64,000 nt of DNA from Propioniciclava sp. MC1595 (GCF_017569205.1 NZ_CP071870.1:372001-436000); one strand, 5' to 3'. Counted from the stretch's first letter, positions 25,743-35,816 are shown. Made by a program: numbers and translations. Notes: generated from the letters alone by a model not told the origin.

Positions 25743-26990
25743 CTACAGCCAGCGGCGCCCGGACAGCAGGCCGAGCAGGTGGTCGAGGACGCCGCTGCCC
25801 ATGCGGAGTCCGTTGTGCTCGTACTCGCTGGTCACCCAGGTGCGGCAGTCGGGCAGCATGGCGGCCGTCTCGAGGGAGTACTCGAGCGGCACGTAGGCGT
25901 CGCGCGCGTACACGGCGGCCGCGACGGGCACGTCGGCCTCGGCCAGCTTCTCGGGGAAGTACAGCTGCGGCCACGGGTGCTCGGCGAGCAGGTCGGCGGC
26001 CTCGGCCCAGCCGTTCAACTCGGACGCCTCGGCGAACAGACTGCGGTGCAGGTGCTCGCCGGCGAGGAGGGTCGGGTCCTCGCGCACGGCGTCGGGCATG
26101 GTGCGGTCGGCGGCCCAGCGGGTCCGGACGCCGTCGGCGTAGCTGGACTCGTGGAACACCGCGTACAGCGGGTTGCGCGCCCCGAAGGGAAGGGCCGCCG
26201 CGAGGTCGTGCGCGAACGCGGGGGAGCGGTGGTCGAGTTCGAGCAGGTAGTGCAGCTGCTCCGCCCCGCCCTGCGCGCCGAGCTTGTGCCCGAGCGTGCG
26301 CAGGCGGTCGGGGGAGACGGCGTCCCCGTTGGGGAGGACGATCTCGCCGGCCGCGGCCAGCCCGGTGAGCTGCCGGATGCGCTCCCGGTCGCCGGGGAAC
26401 CACCGGTAGTACTGCTCGGACTTCCCGACCATGATCTGCCAGGTCGCGGCGTAGACGTCCTCGATGGGGTGCTGCACCGCGCTCAGCCCGCCGGTGATGA
26501 CCGCGCCCGCGAGGCTCTCGGGGCGCACCGACAGGTAGTGCAGTGCGGTGAACCCGCCGAAGGACTGGCCGAGGATCGTCCACGTGCGCGCGCCCAGCGC
26601 CTCGCGCACCGCCTCGCAGTCGTTGACGATCTCGTCGGCGCGGAAGTGGGTCAGGTACTCGGCGGTCGCCTCGCTGCCGGCCAGATCGGACGCCGGGCCG
26701 AACGGCGTCGACCGCCCCGTCCCGCGCTGGTCGAGCATGACGACCTGGTAGTCCTGCAGCGCGCGGCGCAGCCACGGCGGGTTGTCGGGTCCCAGTGACG
26801 GGCGCGGCGCCTCGTGGCCCGGGCCGCCCTGCAGGAACACCAGGTACGGCTTGTCCTCCCCGCCCTCGCCGGTGACGACGCGGGCGAAAACCTCGATGGT
26901 CCCCGCGCCGTCGTTGGCGTGGTCGAGGGGGACGTCGAGGAACAGGTTGGTGAGGGTCAGTCCGGGCAGCCGGTCCGTGCTGGTGCGCAT
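25743..26990 (-). CDS. Alpha/beta-hydrolase, S33 proline iminopeptidase-like
   Basis: 415 residues. The oxyanion motif is FLQGGPGHE, the nucleophile elbow GQSFGG carries the catalytic Ser, and MLDQRGTGRSTP lies between them, the classical prolyl aminopeptidase order. The family removes N-terminal proline (or small apolar residues) from peptides. The C-terminal cap and the GRRWL end fit a cytosolic 45-kDa member. TAGCCT lies exactly 6 nt before the ATG, so the mRNA is probably leaderless. Confidence 0.87.
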   Translation of the reverse strand: MRTSTDRLPGLTLTNLFLDVPLDHANDGAGTIEVFARVVTGEGGEDKPYLVFLQGGPGHEAPRPSLGPDNPPWLRRALQDYQVVMLDQRGTGRSTPFGPASDLAGSEATAEYLTHFRADEIVNDCEAVREALGARTWTILGQSFGGFTALHYLSVRPESLAGAVITGGLSAVQHPIEDVYAATWQIMVGKSEQYYRWFPGDRERIRQLTGLAAAGEIVLPNGDAVSPDRLRTLGHKLGAQGGAEQLHYLLELDHRSPAFAHDLAAALPFGARNPLYAVFHESSYADGVRTRWAADRTMPDAVREDPTLLAGEHLHRSLFAEASELNGWAEAADLLAEHPWPQLYFPEKLAEADVPVAAAVYARDAYVPLEYSLETAAMLPDCRTWVTSEYEHNGLRMGSGVLDHLLGLLSGRRWL

Positions 26991-26996
26991 GGCGTC

Positions 26997-27002
26997 AGGC
27001 TA
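26997..27002 (-). promoter_or_regulatory. -10 box of the S33 peptidase gene
   Basis: TAGCCT on the minus strand, 6 nt before the ATG at 26990. The end of the inverted repeat at 27004-27072 abuts it. Confidence 0.45.
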
Positions 27003-27003
27003 G

Positions 27004-27072
27004 TGCTCGCAGAATGTGCTCCTTCGACGTAATGCACGTGGCGCAAAGAGCAAGGAGCACATTTCGCGAGCA
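27004..27072. repeat. Imperfect inverted repeat between guaA and the peptidase gene
   Basis: The 21-nt arms, TGCTCGCAGAATGTGCTCC (plus TT) at 27004-27024 and its reverse complement at 27052-27072, have only two mismatches and enclose 27 nt. It lies downstream of guaA (minus strand) and directly upstream of the peptidase promoter. It could terminate guaA, although no T-tract follows, or be an extragenic palindromic element. Confidence 0.65.
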
Positions 27073-27082
27073 GACGGTCAGC

Positions 27083-28069
<987 letters not shown>

Positions 28070-28099
28070 GACTTCTCCTCAGGCCTTGGCTGCGTGCCC

Positions 28100-28105
28100 A
28101 GCCTA
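28100..28105 (-). promoter_or_regulatory. -10 box upstream of guaA
   Basis: TAGGCT on the minus strand, 30 nt before the ATG, leaving a leader with the GAGGAG ribosome-binding site. It argues that the short guaA is a complete gene. Confidence 0.4.
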
Positions 28106-28163
28106 TTGCCGCGGCTCACCGCTGGTGCATTCCCGGACGCCGCGGGCTGCGGCCGGGCGTCAC

Positions 28164-29078
28164 TCAGGGGGCCTGCCTGACCGCCTTCACGATGGCGTCG
28201 CCCGACCAGGTCGAGTTGACGAGCACCCGGCGCAGGGTGAGGGCGGGGGCGCCGGGATCGACCGGCTTCTCACCCAGCTGGAACGCCGTGGTGTAGCCCG
28301 CCTCGGCCAGGTGGGGAAGCGCCGCGGGGTTCCACGCGCCGTAGGGGTAGGCGAACGTCTCGACGGCCTGCCCGGAGTGCTTGCGCAGGGTGGCGCGTGC
28401 CTCGTCGAACTGGATCCGCCAGTCGTCGCCGGAGTACTTGGTGACCTGGTGGTGGTCCCACGTGTGGGATCCGATGGTGTGCCCCGCGTCGGCCAGCCCC
28501 TTGATCTGCTTCGGGGTGATCCACCCGGACTTGCCGATCACCACGGTCATCACGAAGAACGTGCCGACCATGCCCCGCCGGACCAGCTCCGGCCCCGCGA
28601 CCAGCGGCTGGCTGTCCTTGCCGTCGTCGAAGCTGATGATCACGGGGTTGTCGGGCAGGGACGCCCCGCCGAGGTGGGCCAGGTAGTCGTCGGGGCTGAT
28701 GGTCGTATAGCCGGCCTCGGCGAGCCCATCGAGCTGGCGCCTGAAGTTGGCCGGCGGGCAGATCAGCACCTGCTTGCTGTAGGACGAGTCGTCCTTCGTC
28801 CAGTCGCGGATCTGGTGGTAGCACAGCACCGGCACCGTGGCCCGTTCTGCCAGCACGGTGCCGCTCGGTGTGGGCGACGGCGTCGGGCTCGGCGTGGGTG
28901 AGACCGTGGCCGGGCCGGCGCTCCAGGTGGGGGACTCCGTGGGCCCCGCTGCGGCGGACGTCGGCGGACTGCCGGGTGCCGCTGGTTCGGCGGAGGGACG
29001 CACCGCGCAGCCGGCGAGCAGTGCGGTCGCTCCGGTCAGGAGCAGGCGACGACGAGACAGATCCCGGGGGGTGGGCAT
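28164..29078 (-). CDS. Polysaccharide deacetylase, exported lipoprotein
   Basis: 304 residues. The N-terminus has a twin-arginine motif and a lipobox (SRRRLLLTG, then LLAGC). A Pro/Ser/Thr-rich linker follows, then a NodB domain (about 95-300) with VPVLCYHQI, the metal-binding SFDDGKDS, SHTWDHH and FAYPYGAWNP. It should remove acetyl groups from peptidoglycan or other wall glycans outside the cell. TAGGGT lies 6 nt before the ATG. It is not overlapped by neighbours and probably forms its own unit. Confidence 0.9.
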   Translation of the reverse strand: MPTPRDLSRRRLLLTGATALLAGCAVRPSAEPAAPGSPPTSAAAGPTESPTWSAGPATVSPTPSPTPSPTPSGTVLAERATVPVLCYHQIRDWTKDDSSYSKQVLICPPANFRRQLDGLAEAGYTTISPDDYLAHLGGASLPDNPVIISFDDGKDSQPLVAGPELVRRGMVGTFFVMTVVIGKSGWITPKQIKGLADAGHTIGSHTWDHHQVTKYSGDDWRIQFDEARATLRKHSGQAVETFAYPYGAWNPAALPHLAEAGYTTAFQLGEKPVDPGAPALTLRRVLVNSTWSGDAIVKAVRQAP

Positions 29079-29084
29079 GTGGCC

Positions 29085-29090
29085 ACCCTA
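29085..29090 (-). promoter_or_regulatory. -10 box of the polysaccharide deacetylase gene
   Basis: TAGGGT on the minus strand, 6 nt before the ATG at 29078. Confidence 0.45.
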
Positions 29091-29126
29091 CGCCCGCTTC
29101 GCGAGGGCCCGTCCGTGACCCTCGGC

Positions 29127-30044
29127 TCAGCGGTGACGCACGCCCGGCAGCCGCACCAGGCGGTCACGTAGTCCGGCGCCGCGCTCCAGCATCGACACCC
29201 GCATGGCCAGACTGGACGCCGCCCGCAGTCCCTGCGTCCGCGCGGCCCGAGTGCGCTGGTAGTGCCGCAGGGCGCGGGGGACGTCCATCGTGCTGAGCGC
29301 CTGACCCAACGCCACGGCGTCCAGGATGGACTCGCAGGCACCCCGCCCGAGATTGGGTGCCATGGCGTGGGCGGCGTCCCCGATCAGGACCGCCCGGCCC
29401 GAGCTCAGCCGCCAGCGCGCCGGCGCGACCCAGAGGTCCTGCCGCAGGATGGCCGCCGGGGTAGTGGCGCCGATCAGCGCCTCTGCCTCGGCCCCGAACC
29501 GCGCGGCGAGCGCGACGGCGACCCGGTGGGCGGTGGCGTCGCCCCAGGCCGAGATGTTCGCGAACTCCCCGTTGGCGCGGTGCGCGAGGTACCAGTTCGA
29601 CTCCCCGGACGCCGTCCGCCCCGACCATGAGGTCGCCCGCCAACGTGTCAGGCGCCCCACCCGCCCCGTGCTGCGGACCACCGAGGCCGGGACCGCGGCG
29701 TCCAAGGCCTTGAGGAGGTGGGGGCGCGTGACCAGGTGCGCGCTCCGGTTCTCGATCACGTGCAGGGTGCGCCGCGCGCCGTCGGCGAGCTCGAACCGGT
29801 CGATCAGCCTCGCGTTCGCGCGCACGGTATCGCCGACGCCGATGCTGTCGAGCGCGGCCATCACGTCGGGCCACATGGCGAGCCCGGCTCCGGCCGGCGG
29901 GCGATCGGGCGCCTGTTCGTGCAGCGTCACGGACCAGCGCTCGGGGTCCAGCGTCGCCGCGAGGGCGAGGCCGGCGATGCCGCCGCCTACTACAGAAATA
30001 GTGCCAATTTCAGGGAAGTTACTATGAATGTAGTAACTCGACAA
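29127..30044 (-). pseudogene. FAD-dependent monooxygenase (UbiH/PheA type), internally damaged
   Basis: The N-terminal Rossmann motif TISVVGGGIAGLALAATL and the FAD/NADH-binding GRAVLIGDAAHAMAPNLGRG are intact, so this is a class A flavoprotein hydroxylase. The central DG motif is out of frame: DTLAGDLMVGADGVRG reads in another frame near 29610-29655. The 50 or so residues normally following GVRS are missing before ESNWYLAHRANGEF. One indel plus one internal deletion explain this. The frame stays open overall (ending at 29127) but the product is unlikely to work. The start is unclear: the TTG at 30044 is the only standard in-frame codon. It is divergent from a TetR gene. Confidence 0.7.
30017..30038. 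promoter_or_regulatory. Probable TetR operator
   Basis: A perfect 8-bp inverted repeat AGTTACTA-TGAATG-TAGTAACT lies between the divergent monooxygenase and TetR genes. A TACTAT -10-like box (30020-30025) falls inside it. Size, symmetry and position fit a TetR operator controlling both genes. Confidence 0.65.
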
Positions 30045-30054
30045 GGGGGAGTGG

Positions 30055-30585
30055 ATGGGCCGGCGCGAGGAGTTGGGGGACGCGGCGATCGCCGTGGTGT
30101 CCGCCGCGGGGCTCAAGGGGCTGACGCACCGCGCGGTCGACACCATGGCCGAGGTGCCGGCGGGCACGACATCCAACTACTTCCGCACCCGGCAGGCCCT
30201 CGTGGACGCCGTCGCCGACCGCATCGAGCAGCGCGACCTCGAGGTGTGGGCCGCCCTGGGCGCGCCGCCCGAGACCTTCGAGGCCTTCACCCACTGGCTG
30301 GGTGCGTTCGCGCGGGCGATGGTCGTCGAGCACGGCGAGCTGTCCCGGGTGCGGTTCTCGCTCTTCATGGCCGACCCCGACCGGTACGCCCCGGGCCACG
30401 ACCGGTTCCTGGGCAGCGTGGCGGGGGCCCTGCAGCTCCTCGGGGTCGAGGGCAGCGACGTCGTGGCGCCCGCGTTCCTCGACTACCTCGACGGGGTCAT
30501 CCTCCACGGCACCACGGTCCGGCCGCACGCGGTGCCGACCGCGGAGGTCATCGCCGCGAACCTCGCGCGCCTCGCCGGTCACTGA
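30055..30585 (+). CDS. TetR/AcrR family transcriptional regulator
   Basis: 176 residues. The N-terminal helix-turn-helix is GLKGLTHRAVDTMAEVPAGT followed by TSNYFRTRQALVDAV, the TetR signature. The C-terminal helical domain is the ligand pocket. AAGGGGGAG lies before the ATG. It should repress itself and the divergent FAD monooxygenase through the 22-bp palindrome at 30017-30038, a common arrangement where the regulator senses the enzyme's substrate. Confidence 0.9.
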   Translation: MGRREELGDAAIAVVSAAGLKGLTHRAVDTMAEVPAGTTSNYFRTRQALVDAVADRIEQRDLEVWAALGAPPETFEAFTHWLGAFARAMVVEHGELSRVRFSLFMADPDRYAPGHDRFLGSVAGALQLLGVEGSDVVAPAFLDYLDGVILHGTTVRPHAVPTAEVIAANLARLAGH

Positions 30586-30670
30586 CGAATCCCGCGCGGG
30601 CGGGACGCCGCGTGTTGCCTTTTGGGCCCCTCGAACGTTGGGTGGGGGAGAGTCCGATGGAAAGGGCGGC

Positions 30671-31050
30671 ATGGACGCGGAGGCATTCGACCGGTACTTC
30701 ACCGCGCGATACCCCGTGCTCGTCGGGCACGTGACGGCCATGTGGGGCGACCCGGGCGCCGCCGCCGACGCCGTCCAGGAGGCCTTCGTCCGGGCGTGGA
30801 CCAAGCGCCGCGAGTTCGGACGCCACCCCCACCCCGACGCGGCCGAGTGGATCAGCCTGCAGCGCGCCCTGCGCGAACCGCCCCCCAACCAGCGGGACGC
30901 CATGTCCTGCACTACCTCGCCGACCTCCCGGTCGCCCGGGTCGCCGAGGAACTGGACGCCCAGCCGGGCACCGTCCGCGTGTGGCTCTCCCGCGGACGGG
31001 ACCGCCTCGGCGTCCTCCTCGACGAGGACAAGGAGCCCCGCCATGCGTGA
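30671..31050 (+). pseudogene. SigE-family ECF sigma factor with internal deletion and frameshift
   Basis: From the ATG at 30671, MDAEAFDRYFTARYPVLVGH and DAVQEAFVRAWTKRREFGRH give sigma region 2. After AEWI (about 30855) the sequence jumps straight to SLQRALREPPPNQRDAM, so the linker between regions 2 and 4 is lost. Then, at ATGTCC (about 30901), a missing base shifts the frame. The natural continuation is LHYLADLPVARVAEELDAQP and GTVRVWLSRGRDRLG, ending at 31048-31050. Restoring one G after ATG repairs the frame. It is paired with a membrane protein gene whose ATG overlaps its end by 8 bp. Confidence 0.75.
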
Positions 31051-32316
31051 ACAGGACCTCCGTGATCTCCTCAGCCGCTACACGCCCTCCGGCGAGGGTG
31101 CGCCCGCGGCGTCCAGCATCAGGGGTCGCGCGGCCCGCCGCCGGCTGGTCCCGGTGGGGGTGGCGGCGGTGGCCGTCGTGACGGCCGGGGCGCTGCTGGT
31201 CCCGCAGGTGCTGACTCAGCCGGCGGTGCCCGCACCCGCGGCGTCCCCGACTGTGCCCGCCACACCAGCGAGCGGGACGCCGATGCCCACCCCGTCCGCC
31301 ACCCCGTCGCCCGTGGTGACGCCGACGCTGTCGTGCCCGGAGATCAGGGACGCGTGGCGCGAGGCGCTCACGGCACCCCTGGAGCTGCCGTCGGGGTTGG
31401 GCTCCAACCTCAGGCTGATGGCCGTGCGCGGCGAGGCGGTCACGGTGGGCAGGCGAACGGACGCCTCGTGCGCCACCACTTCCCCCACGGCATGGACGGC
31501 GACTCGTTCGTCCTCCCGTCGATCGCGGACGGAGCGACCCTGATCCTCCCCGAGCTCACCGAGGAGCGCATCGTCTTCGGGGAGCGGTGGTCGTCCAGCA
31601 GTCCGCGGTGGTGGCGCTTCTTCGTGCAGGAGGGCGCTGGCGCCGAACCTCGGCTGCTGGTCGAGGAACGGGACGTCATCGGACCCGAGGTCTTCTGGGT
31701 CGACGGCGATGTTCTGCGCTGGGTCGACTTCGTCCGTGAGGACGGTGCCCTACCGGAGCGCGACCGCCTGACCCAGATCCGGGTGGACGACCCGGACGCC
31801 GTGCCGCAGGTGGTCCTCGAGGTCGAGGCATCGGGTCATCCGATCCTGTTGGAGGACCTCATCCTGTTCAAGCCGGAAGGCACGTGGGTCGCGTACGACC
31901 GCCACACCCTCGAGGAAGCGACCATCCCGTCTTTCATCCCCCCCGATGACTACTGGCGGTTCCAGGGAGGCAACGAGGTGATCCATGACCTCGACAGGGT
32001 CGACGGCACCGAGGAACTGGTCCTGACCGATGTGGTGACCGGAGAGTCGCGCCCGATCTGGAAGGGCCCGCTCACCGACATCGTCACCGTCGAAGGCGAC
32101 ACGGCACTGGTCCTGAGAGGCCGCACGGTCACCTTGGTGGATCTGAACTCGGGCAACCAGCTCGAGATCATGGACGACAACGGCACCACCGAGGGGATGC
32201 AAATGACCCCCGAGCTGATGGGGGATCTCGTCGTGCGCCGAGCCAACGGCCCGCGCGGTGACACGGGCAGCATGGCGCGGTTGTCCGACCTGCCGACTAC
32301 GATCCCTACGTGCTGA
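31043..32316 (+). pseudogene. Membrane-anchored anti-sigma-associated protein, frameshifted near 31448
   Basis: The ATG at 31043 overlaps the sigma gene. MREQDLRDLLSRYTPSGEG is followed by one membrane helix (VGVAAVAVVTAGALLV), a Pro/Thr/Ser-rich linker and the start of an extracellular domain. At about 31446-31450 the frame shifts. GRLVRHHFPHGMDGDSFVLP and a beta-rich repeat domain (DGDVLRWVDF, DGDTALVLRGRTVTLVD-like strands) continue to the stop at 32316. The whole would have about 423 residues, perhaps with a propeller-like outer domain. It is analogous to the sigma/anti-sigma pair at 24.5-25.6 kb. Confidence 0.65.
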
Positions 32317-32349
32317 GCGGTCGCCAATCTCTACTGACTTCGGGGCAGA

Positions 32350-32805
32350 TCAGAATTGGTCCAGCCGCCCGCTGCTGAGGGTATGTTCCACCCGGTCCGC
32401 GACGAATCCGACTGCGAGGATGGCGGTCTCCAAGGTTCGTGTGGACAGGCCTTCGATTGGAAGTGCCATCGAGAGGTACTGGAACGGGAACAGTCGCGTC
32501 CGTCCGAACAGTTGGAAGTCGTTCAGGACGATATCCATGATTCGGGAGAATTCGTCGTCGTCGGCATCGTAATAGCCGCCCGAGTGTCGGGACATCCGGG
32601 ACATGACTTGCAGGACCTCAGGAAACGAGATGCTAGGGGCGCCGAAGCGTTCCAGAGTTGGTCTGACGATGTGCCTCAACTCCACGAACTGTGACCGTCC
32701 GGCCAAGCCTTCTGCAACTTCAACGACGAGCAGATCTGAAGCTCGGTGGACGACCTGCCACTTGGGGCTGTTCTCGACTTCCCAGAAGAGCTTGGCGATC
32801 GTCAT
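32350..32805 (-). CDS. Hypothetical protein at the left end of the defence island
   Basis: 151 residues, soluble, no recognised domain. It begins MTIAKLFWEVENSPKWQVVH and has a leucine-rich C-terminal half. Base composition is lower in GC than the chromosome and like that of the defence genes upstream on the same strand. It lies 77 bp after the end of the interrupted sigma-like gene, so it may be the last gene of that operon. Its role is unknown. Confidence 0.55.
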   Translation of the reverse strand: MTIAKLFWEVENSPKWQVVHRASDLLVVEVAEGLAGRSQFVELRHIVRPTLERFGAPSISFPEVLQVMSRMSRHSGGYYDADDDEFSRIMDIVLNDFQLFGRTRLFPFQYLSMALPIEGLSTRTLETAILAVGFVADRVEHTLSSGRLDQF

Positions 32806-32882
32806 GGCTTTCCTCCCGTTGCCAATTCGGCTCTCATCAACTGTGCCAGTTTCATTTCAACAGGGTCGAGGCGTAGGGTCGG

Positions 32883-34582
32883 TCACCCTTCTATCAGTTC
32901 TTGGAAGGCCTCGGCCCACAGTTCATCCCCACGCTTGATCAAGGTCTCGAAAACCTGATCCTTGGGTACCCCGATTGCCTCGGCAACGCGATCGCCGTCT
33001 GCACAGTCGGCCTCGGGTAGCCCGGTGAGCCGGCTCAAACGCTCGGCTGGGGTCTCGGCATGCCTCGGGGGCGCCACGAGGGACATGTCGACTCCGAGTC
33101 GCTCGCCGAAGCTCAACCTGAGGACGTCGCCAACTTGGGCTCCCAATGCGTTCGCCTGTGCTTGGAGTGAGCCGATGCTGGGACCTACATGGGTCTTCTC
33201 TGACCAAGTCACTGGGATGTGCGCGATCGGGTTCCTAAGCAGCAATCCAGGATTGCCCGGGGCGAGCCCAAGGAATGTCCCTATCTCGTGAGGTATAGCT
33301 CTCCCACTGCCGCGGAGGATGTCACCATCCACTGGCACATGCCAGATCAAACTCTCTCCCAGCAAGCAGAGCCCTTGAACCTGTTCCGCCTTGTCGCGCG
33401 GAACGAACGGATCATCCGCTCGCCTCAAAGCGACGATGTAGCCGCTGACTTTGAAGATGGGTGCATAGCAGTACATGGACACGGACGCTGTGGAAACCTC
33501 GTACGTCTCCTCCAACTCTTGGGCCAAGTCGGAAATCAACCGTGGCCCGCCCTGCAAGCGGGAGACCATCAGGTCGACAACCGTGGTGTAGCGCGTGCCA
33601 CCCCAGGAGCTGAGACCGAGCTTCGTTTTCGTTACCCTGCTTAGTCGCTTGTCCTCAAACACGCGTTGACGGAAAGAGCGAACCGAGCCCTTTCCCACGA
33701 CATCGAACAAGTCGTCCAGTTCCTGCGGTTCGTCCCGAAGTTCCAGAACTGCAATTGTCTTGTCCACCAGCGAGCCGGTCCAGTCGACCAGCTGCTCGTC
33801 GACGCGGTACAGCCCGGCAATTTGGTCAATAGCAAGCGGCACGTGCTCCGCCAGGACACCGGCGCCCTCGAGCAGTTCGATCAGTTCGTACTCGTCGATC
33901 ACCCGTTCATTCCCATCGACGCGGGGGAGATCCTTGACGGATGGCAGAGTGAAACCGTCGCGGATCAACATGCCAGCCGACTGCTTGTACCCCGCTAGCC
34001 AGCGGATGAGGTTTCGGACACGTCGGTCCGCTTTGGGCACGCAGCCCTCTAGCAATGCCAGCGGCGCGATGCTGCCCGCCTGGCGGATCAGGGTCTGGAC
34101 TGCCCAGCGCACCGGGAGCCAGTCCTCCGCGTGCTCAAGGTGGTGGCGGATGTCTGCGTCGGCCGGACCCTCCAACTGGCGTACGCGTTCCCGCGTCACA
34201 TGGAAGTCGGTCGCCAATTCCTCCAATGTGCGCCTCACCGGGCCGGCCATCCGTTCCACCAGAATTGCCGAATGGCGAGGATCGATGGTTTGGAGGTACG
34301 CAGAGACGACAGCGTTGGCGCTTCGTTGGGCGCCGGCCGGCAGCAACGTTGAGTTCACCATCTCCCACGCGGCCTCGACTTCTACAGGTCGTTGAGAGTC
34401 CTTGAGGCCGGCCAAGGCTCCCCAAGTTGACTCTCCGGTGGTAGTCGATGCCCAAGCCGCCAAGAGACCCAGCGCGTTCAACCACTCTTGGTGGTCGGAC
34501 CCGGGGGGCGCAGTGGATTGCCAGCGCTCCACGGCGTCGTCGTCTTGGACGTCGATCGCCAATCGGCCATCCAGCACGACTA
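32883..34582 (-). pseudogene. Large protein with sigma region 4-like HTH, 3' part, split by an IS
   Basis: This portion encodes about 566 residues. Near its start RRTLEELATDFHVTRERVRQ matches the sigma-70 region 4 helix-turn-helix, but no region 2 follows, so it is not a normal sigma factor. The rest is a mixed helical/beta protein ending in GDELWAEAFQELIEG, of no family I recognise. The 5' part lies beyond the IS at 35484-35816. Removing the IS and one target copy joins MSSEAL to VVLDGRLAIDV in frame, giving a protein of about 676 residues. The gene is the last large member of the ATPase/Z1/nuclease/AIPR operon. Confidence 0.75.
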
Positions 34583-34600
34583 GGGCGTGTCGCGTAACTG
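34583..34600 (+). repeat. Left terminal inverted repeat of the IS
   Basis: GGGCGTGTCGCGTAACTG, an exact reverse complement of 35466-35483. Confidence 0.9.
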
Positions 34601-34630
34601 ATTTGGGTGGTTTGGGTCAGGGTTGTCTTT

Positions 34631-35486
34631 GTGACCAGGAGTCCTCAGTTCAGTGACGAGATGTGGGCGCGGATTGAGCCGTTGATGCCGCGTGGGGGCG
34701 CGAAGGGCGGCCGTCCGTGGAATGACCACCGGCGGACGGTGGAGGGCATCTGTTGGCGGTTGCGGACGGGGTCGCCGTGGCGGGACGTGCCGGCCGAGTT
34801 CGGATCGTGGTCGAGCTTGTGGCGCCGCTTCAACGCGTGGGCCCAGGACGGTACCTGGGACAAGATCCTCACCGCCATCGCCGGTTCACCGGAGGCAGAA
34901 GGTCTGGTCGCGGTGGTGGACGGCACGATCGTGCGGGCCCACAAGCACGCTGCCGGCGCCCGAAAAGGGGGATCCACCGAACTACAAGAATCCTCGGGCC
35001 GAACCAGCTGATCACGCCTTGGGGCACTCCCGTGGCGGGTGGACGACGAAGTCCCACGCCCTGGTCGACGCCTCCGGTCACCTGTGCTCGCTGGTGGTCA
35101 CCCCGGGTCAGGCCGGTGAGAACCCCCGCCTGTTGGATGTGATCGATCTTGCCCCTCACCGGGTTGTCCGGGTGGTCGCGGACAAGGCCTACTCCCATCC
35201 CTCGACCCGAACCGAGCTCCGGCGGCGAAGGATCAAGGTGACCATCCCCGAACGCTCCGACCAGATCGCCCGTCGCAAGGCCAAGGGCAGCCGCGGCGGT
35301 CGCCCACCTGCCTTCGATCCCACCATCTACAAGGGCAGGAACGTGGTGGAACGCTTCTTCAACCGGATCAAGGAGTTCCGCGCCATCGCCACCCGCTACG
35401 ACAAACTCGCTCGCAACTACCGCGCCGGCCTCGTCCTGGCCAGCACCATCATCTGCCTACGAGACCAGTTACGCGACACGCCCTAG
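34631..35486 (+). CDS. IS5-family DDE transposase, made by frameshifting
   Basis: The first frame (GTG 34631, SDEMWARIEPLMPRGGAKGG) carries the DUF4096-like DNA-binding part and the first catalytic Asp (AVVDGTIVRAHKHAAG); it ends at 35011. The second frame, +1 relative to it, carries the second Asp (RVVADKAYSHPS) and the Glu segment (NVVERFFNRIKEFRAIATRY) and ends at 35486. The switch fits AAAAGGGGG at 34963-34971, a slippery run, so programmed frameshifting is likely, as in many IS5 relatives. The stop codon TAG is made by the target CTAG, outside the IS proper. All catalytic residues are present. Confidence 0.85.
35466..35483 (+). repeat. Right terminal inverted repeat of the IS
   Basis: CAGTTACGCGACACGCCC, an exact reverse complement of 34583-34600. 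Confidence 0.9.
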
Positions 35487-35816
35487 GGCCTCTGAGCTCA
35501 TCTGGTTGAACAGCGCAACGAAGTCCGCTGGCTCGACGCTTCCCCCAGCTCGCGACACCAAGTCGTCAATGCTCATGCCGAGGACCCAGCCGACTCTCGT
35601 CCACAGATCCCCGTTGGGTGGACGCAGGAGCATCTCTCGGAGTTGCTCGAGCGCGGCCATCTCCCCGTGGCTGGCAGGCACAAGATCGAGAGCCGGCGCC
35701 GCCAATGGAATATCCCTGAGCAAAGCCAGCGGGGGGAACAGCGCGCCGACTGGGTCGGCGGCCCTGCCCGCGTCTACCGAGCTTGCGGCTGTTGAATTCC
35801 AGTGGCATGGGCGCAT
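35484..35816 (-). pseudogene. Sigma-like defence gene, 5' part, split by an IS
   Basis: The ATG at 35816 follows GAAAGGGG and lies 10 bp after the AIPR stop. It encodes about 111 residues (MRPCHWNSTAASSVDAGR to FNQMSSEAL) up to the IS target at 35484. The remainder of the gene is at 32883-34582. As it stands, translation runs into the IS and stops after four codons (GRVA). The N-terminal part is helical, with no domain I can name. Confidence 0.7.

Larger units (their letters stand above)
34580..35486 (+). mobile_element. IS5-family insertion sequence with CTAG target repeats
   Basis: The element spans 34583-35483 (901 bp). It has perfect 18-bp terminal inverted repeats GGGCGTGTCGCGTAACTG / CAGTTACGCGACACGCCC and one transposase split over two frames. 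CTAG flanks both ends (34580-34583 and 35483-35486), so the target duplication is TA or CTAG; the palindromic target makes the exact cut ambiguous. This matches the IS5 family (IS427/IS5-like groups). Insertion added 903 bp and interrupted the sigma-like gene. The perfect ends suggest a recent insertion. Confidence 0.92.

Noticed and set aside
30671-31543. A single intact protein from the open frame through the sigma gene into the next gene
   Set aside because: Region 4 of the sigma factor is clearly in another frame; the open frame is continuous only because the shifted GC-rich frame lacks stops.
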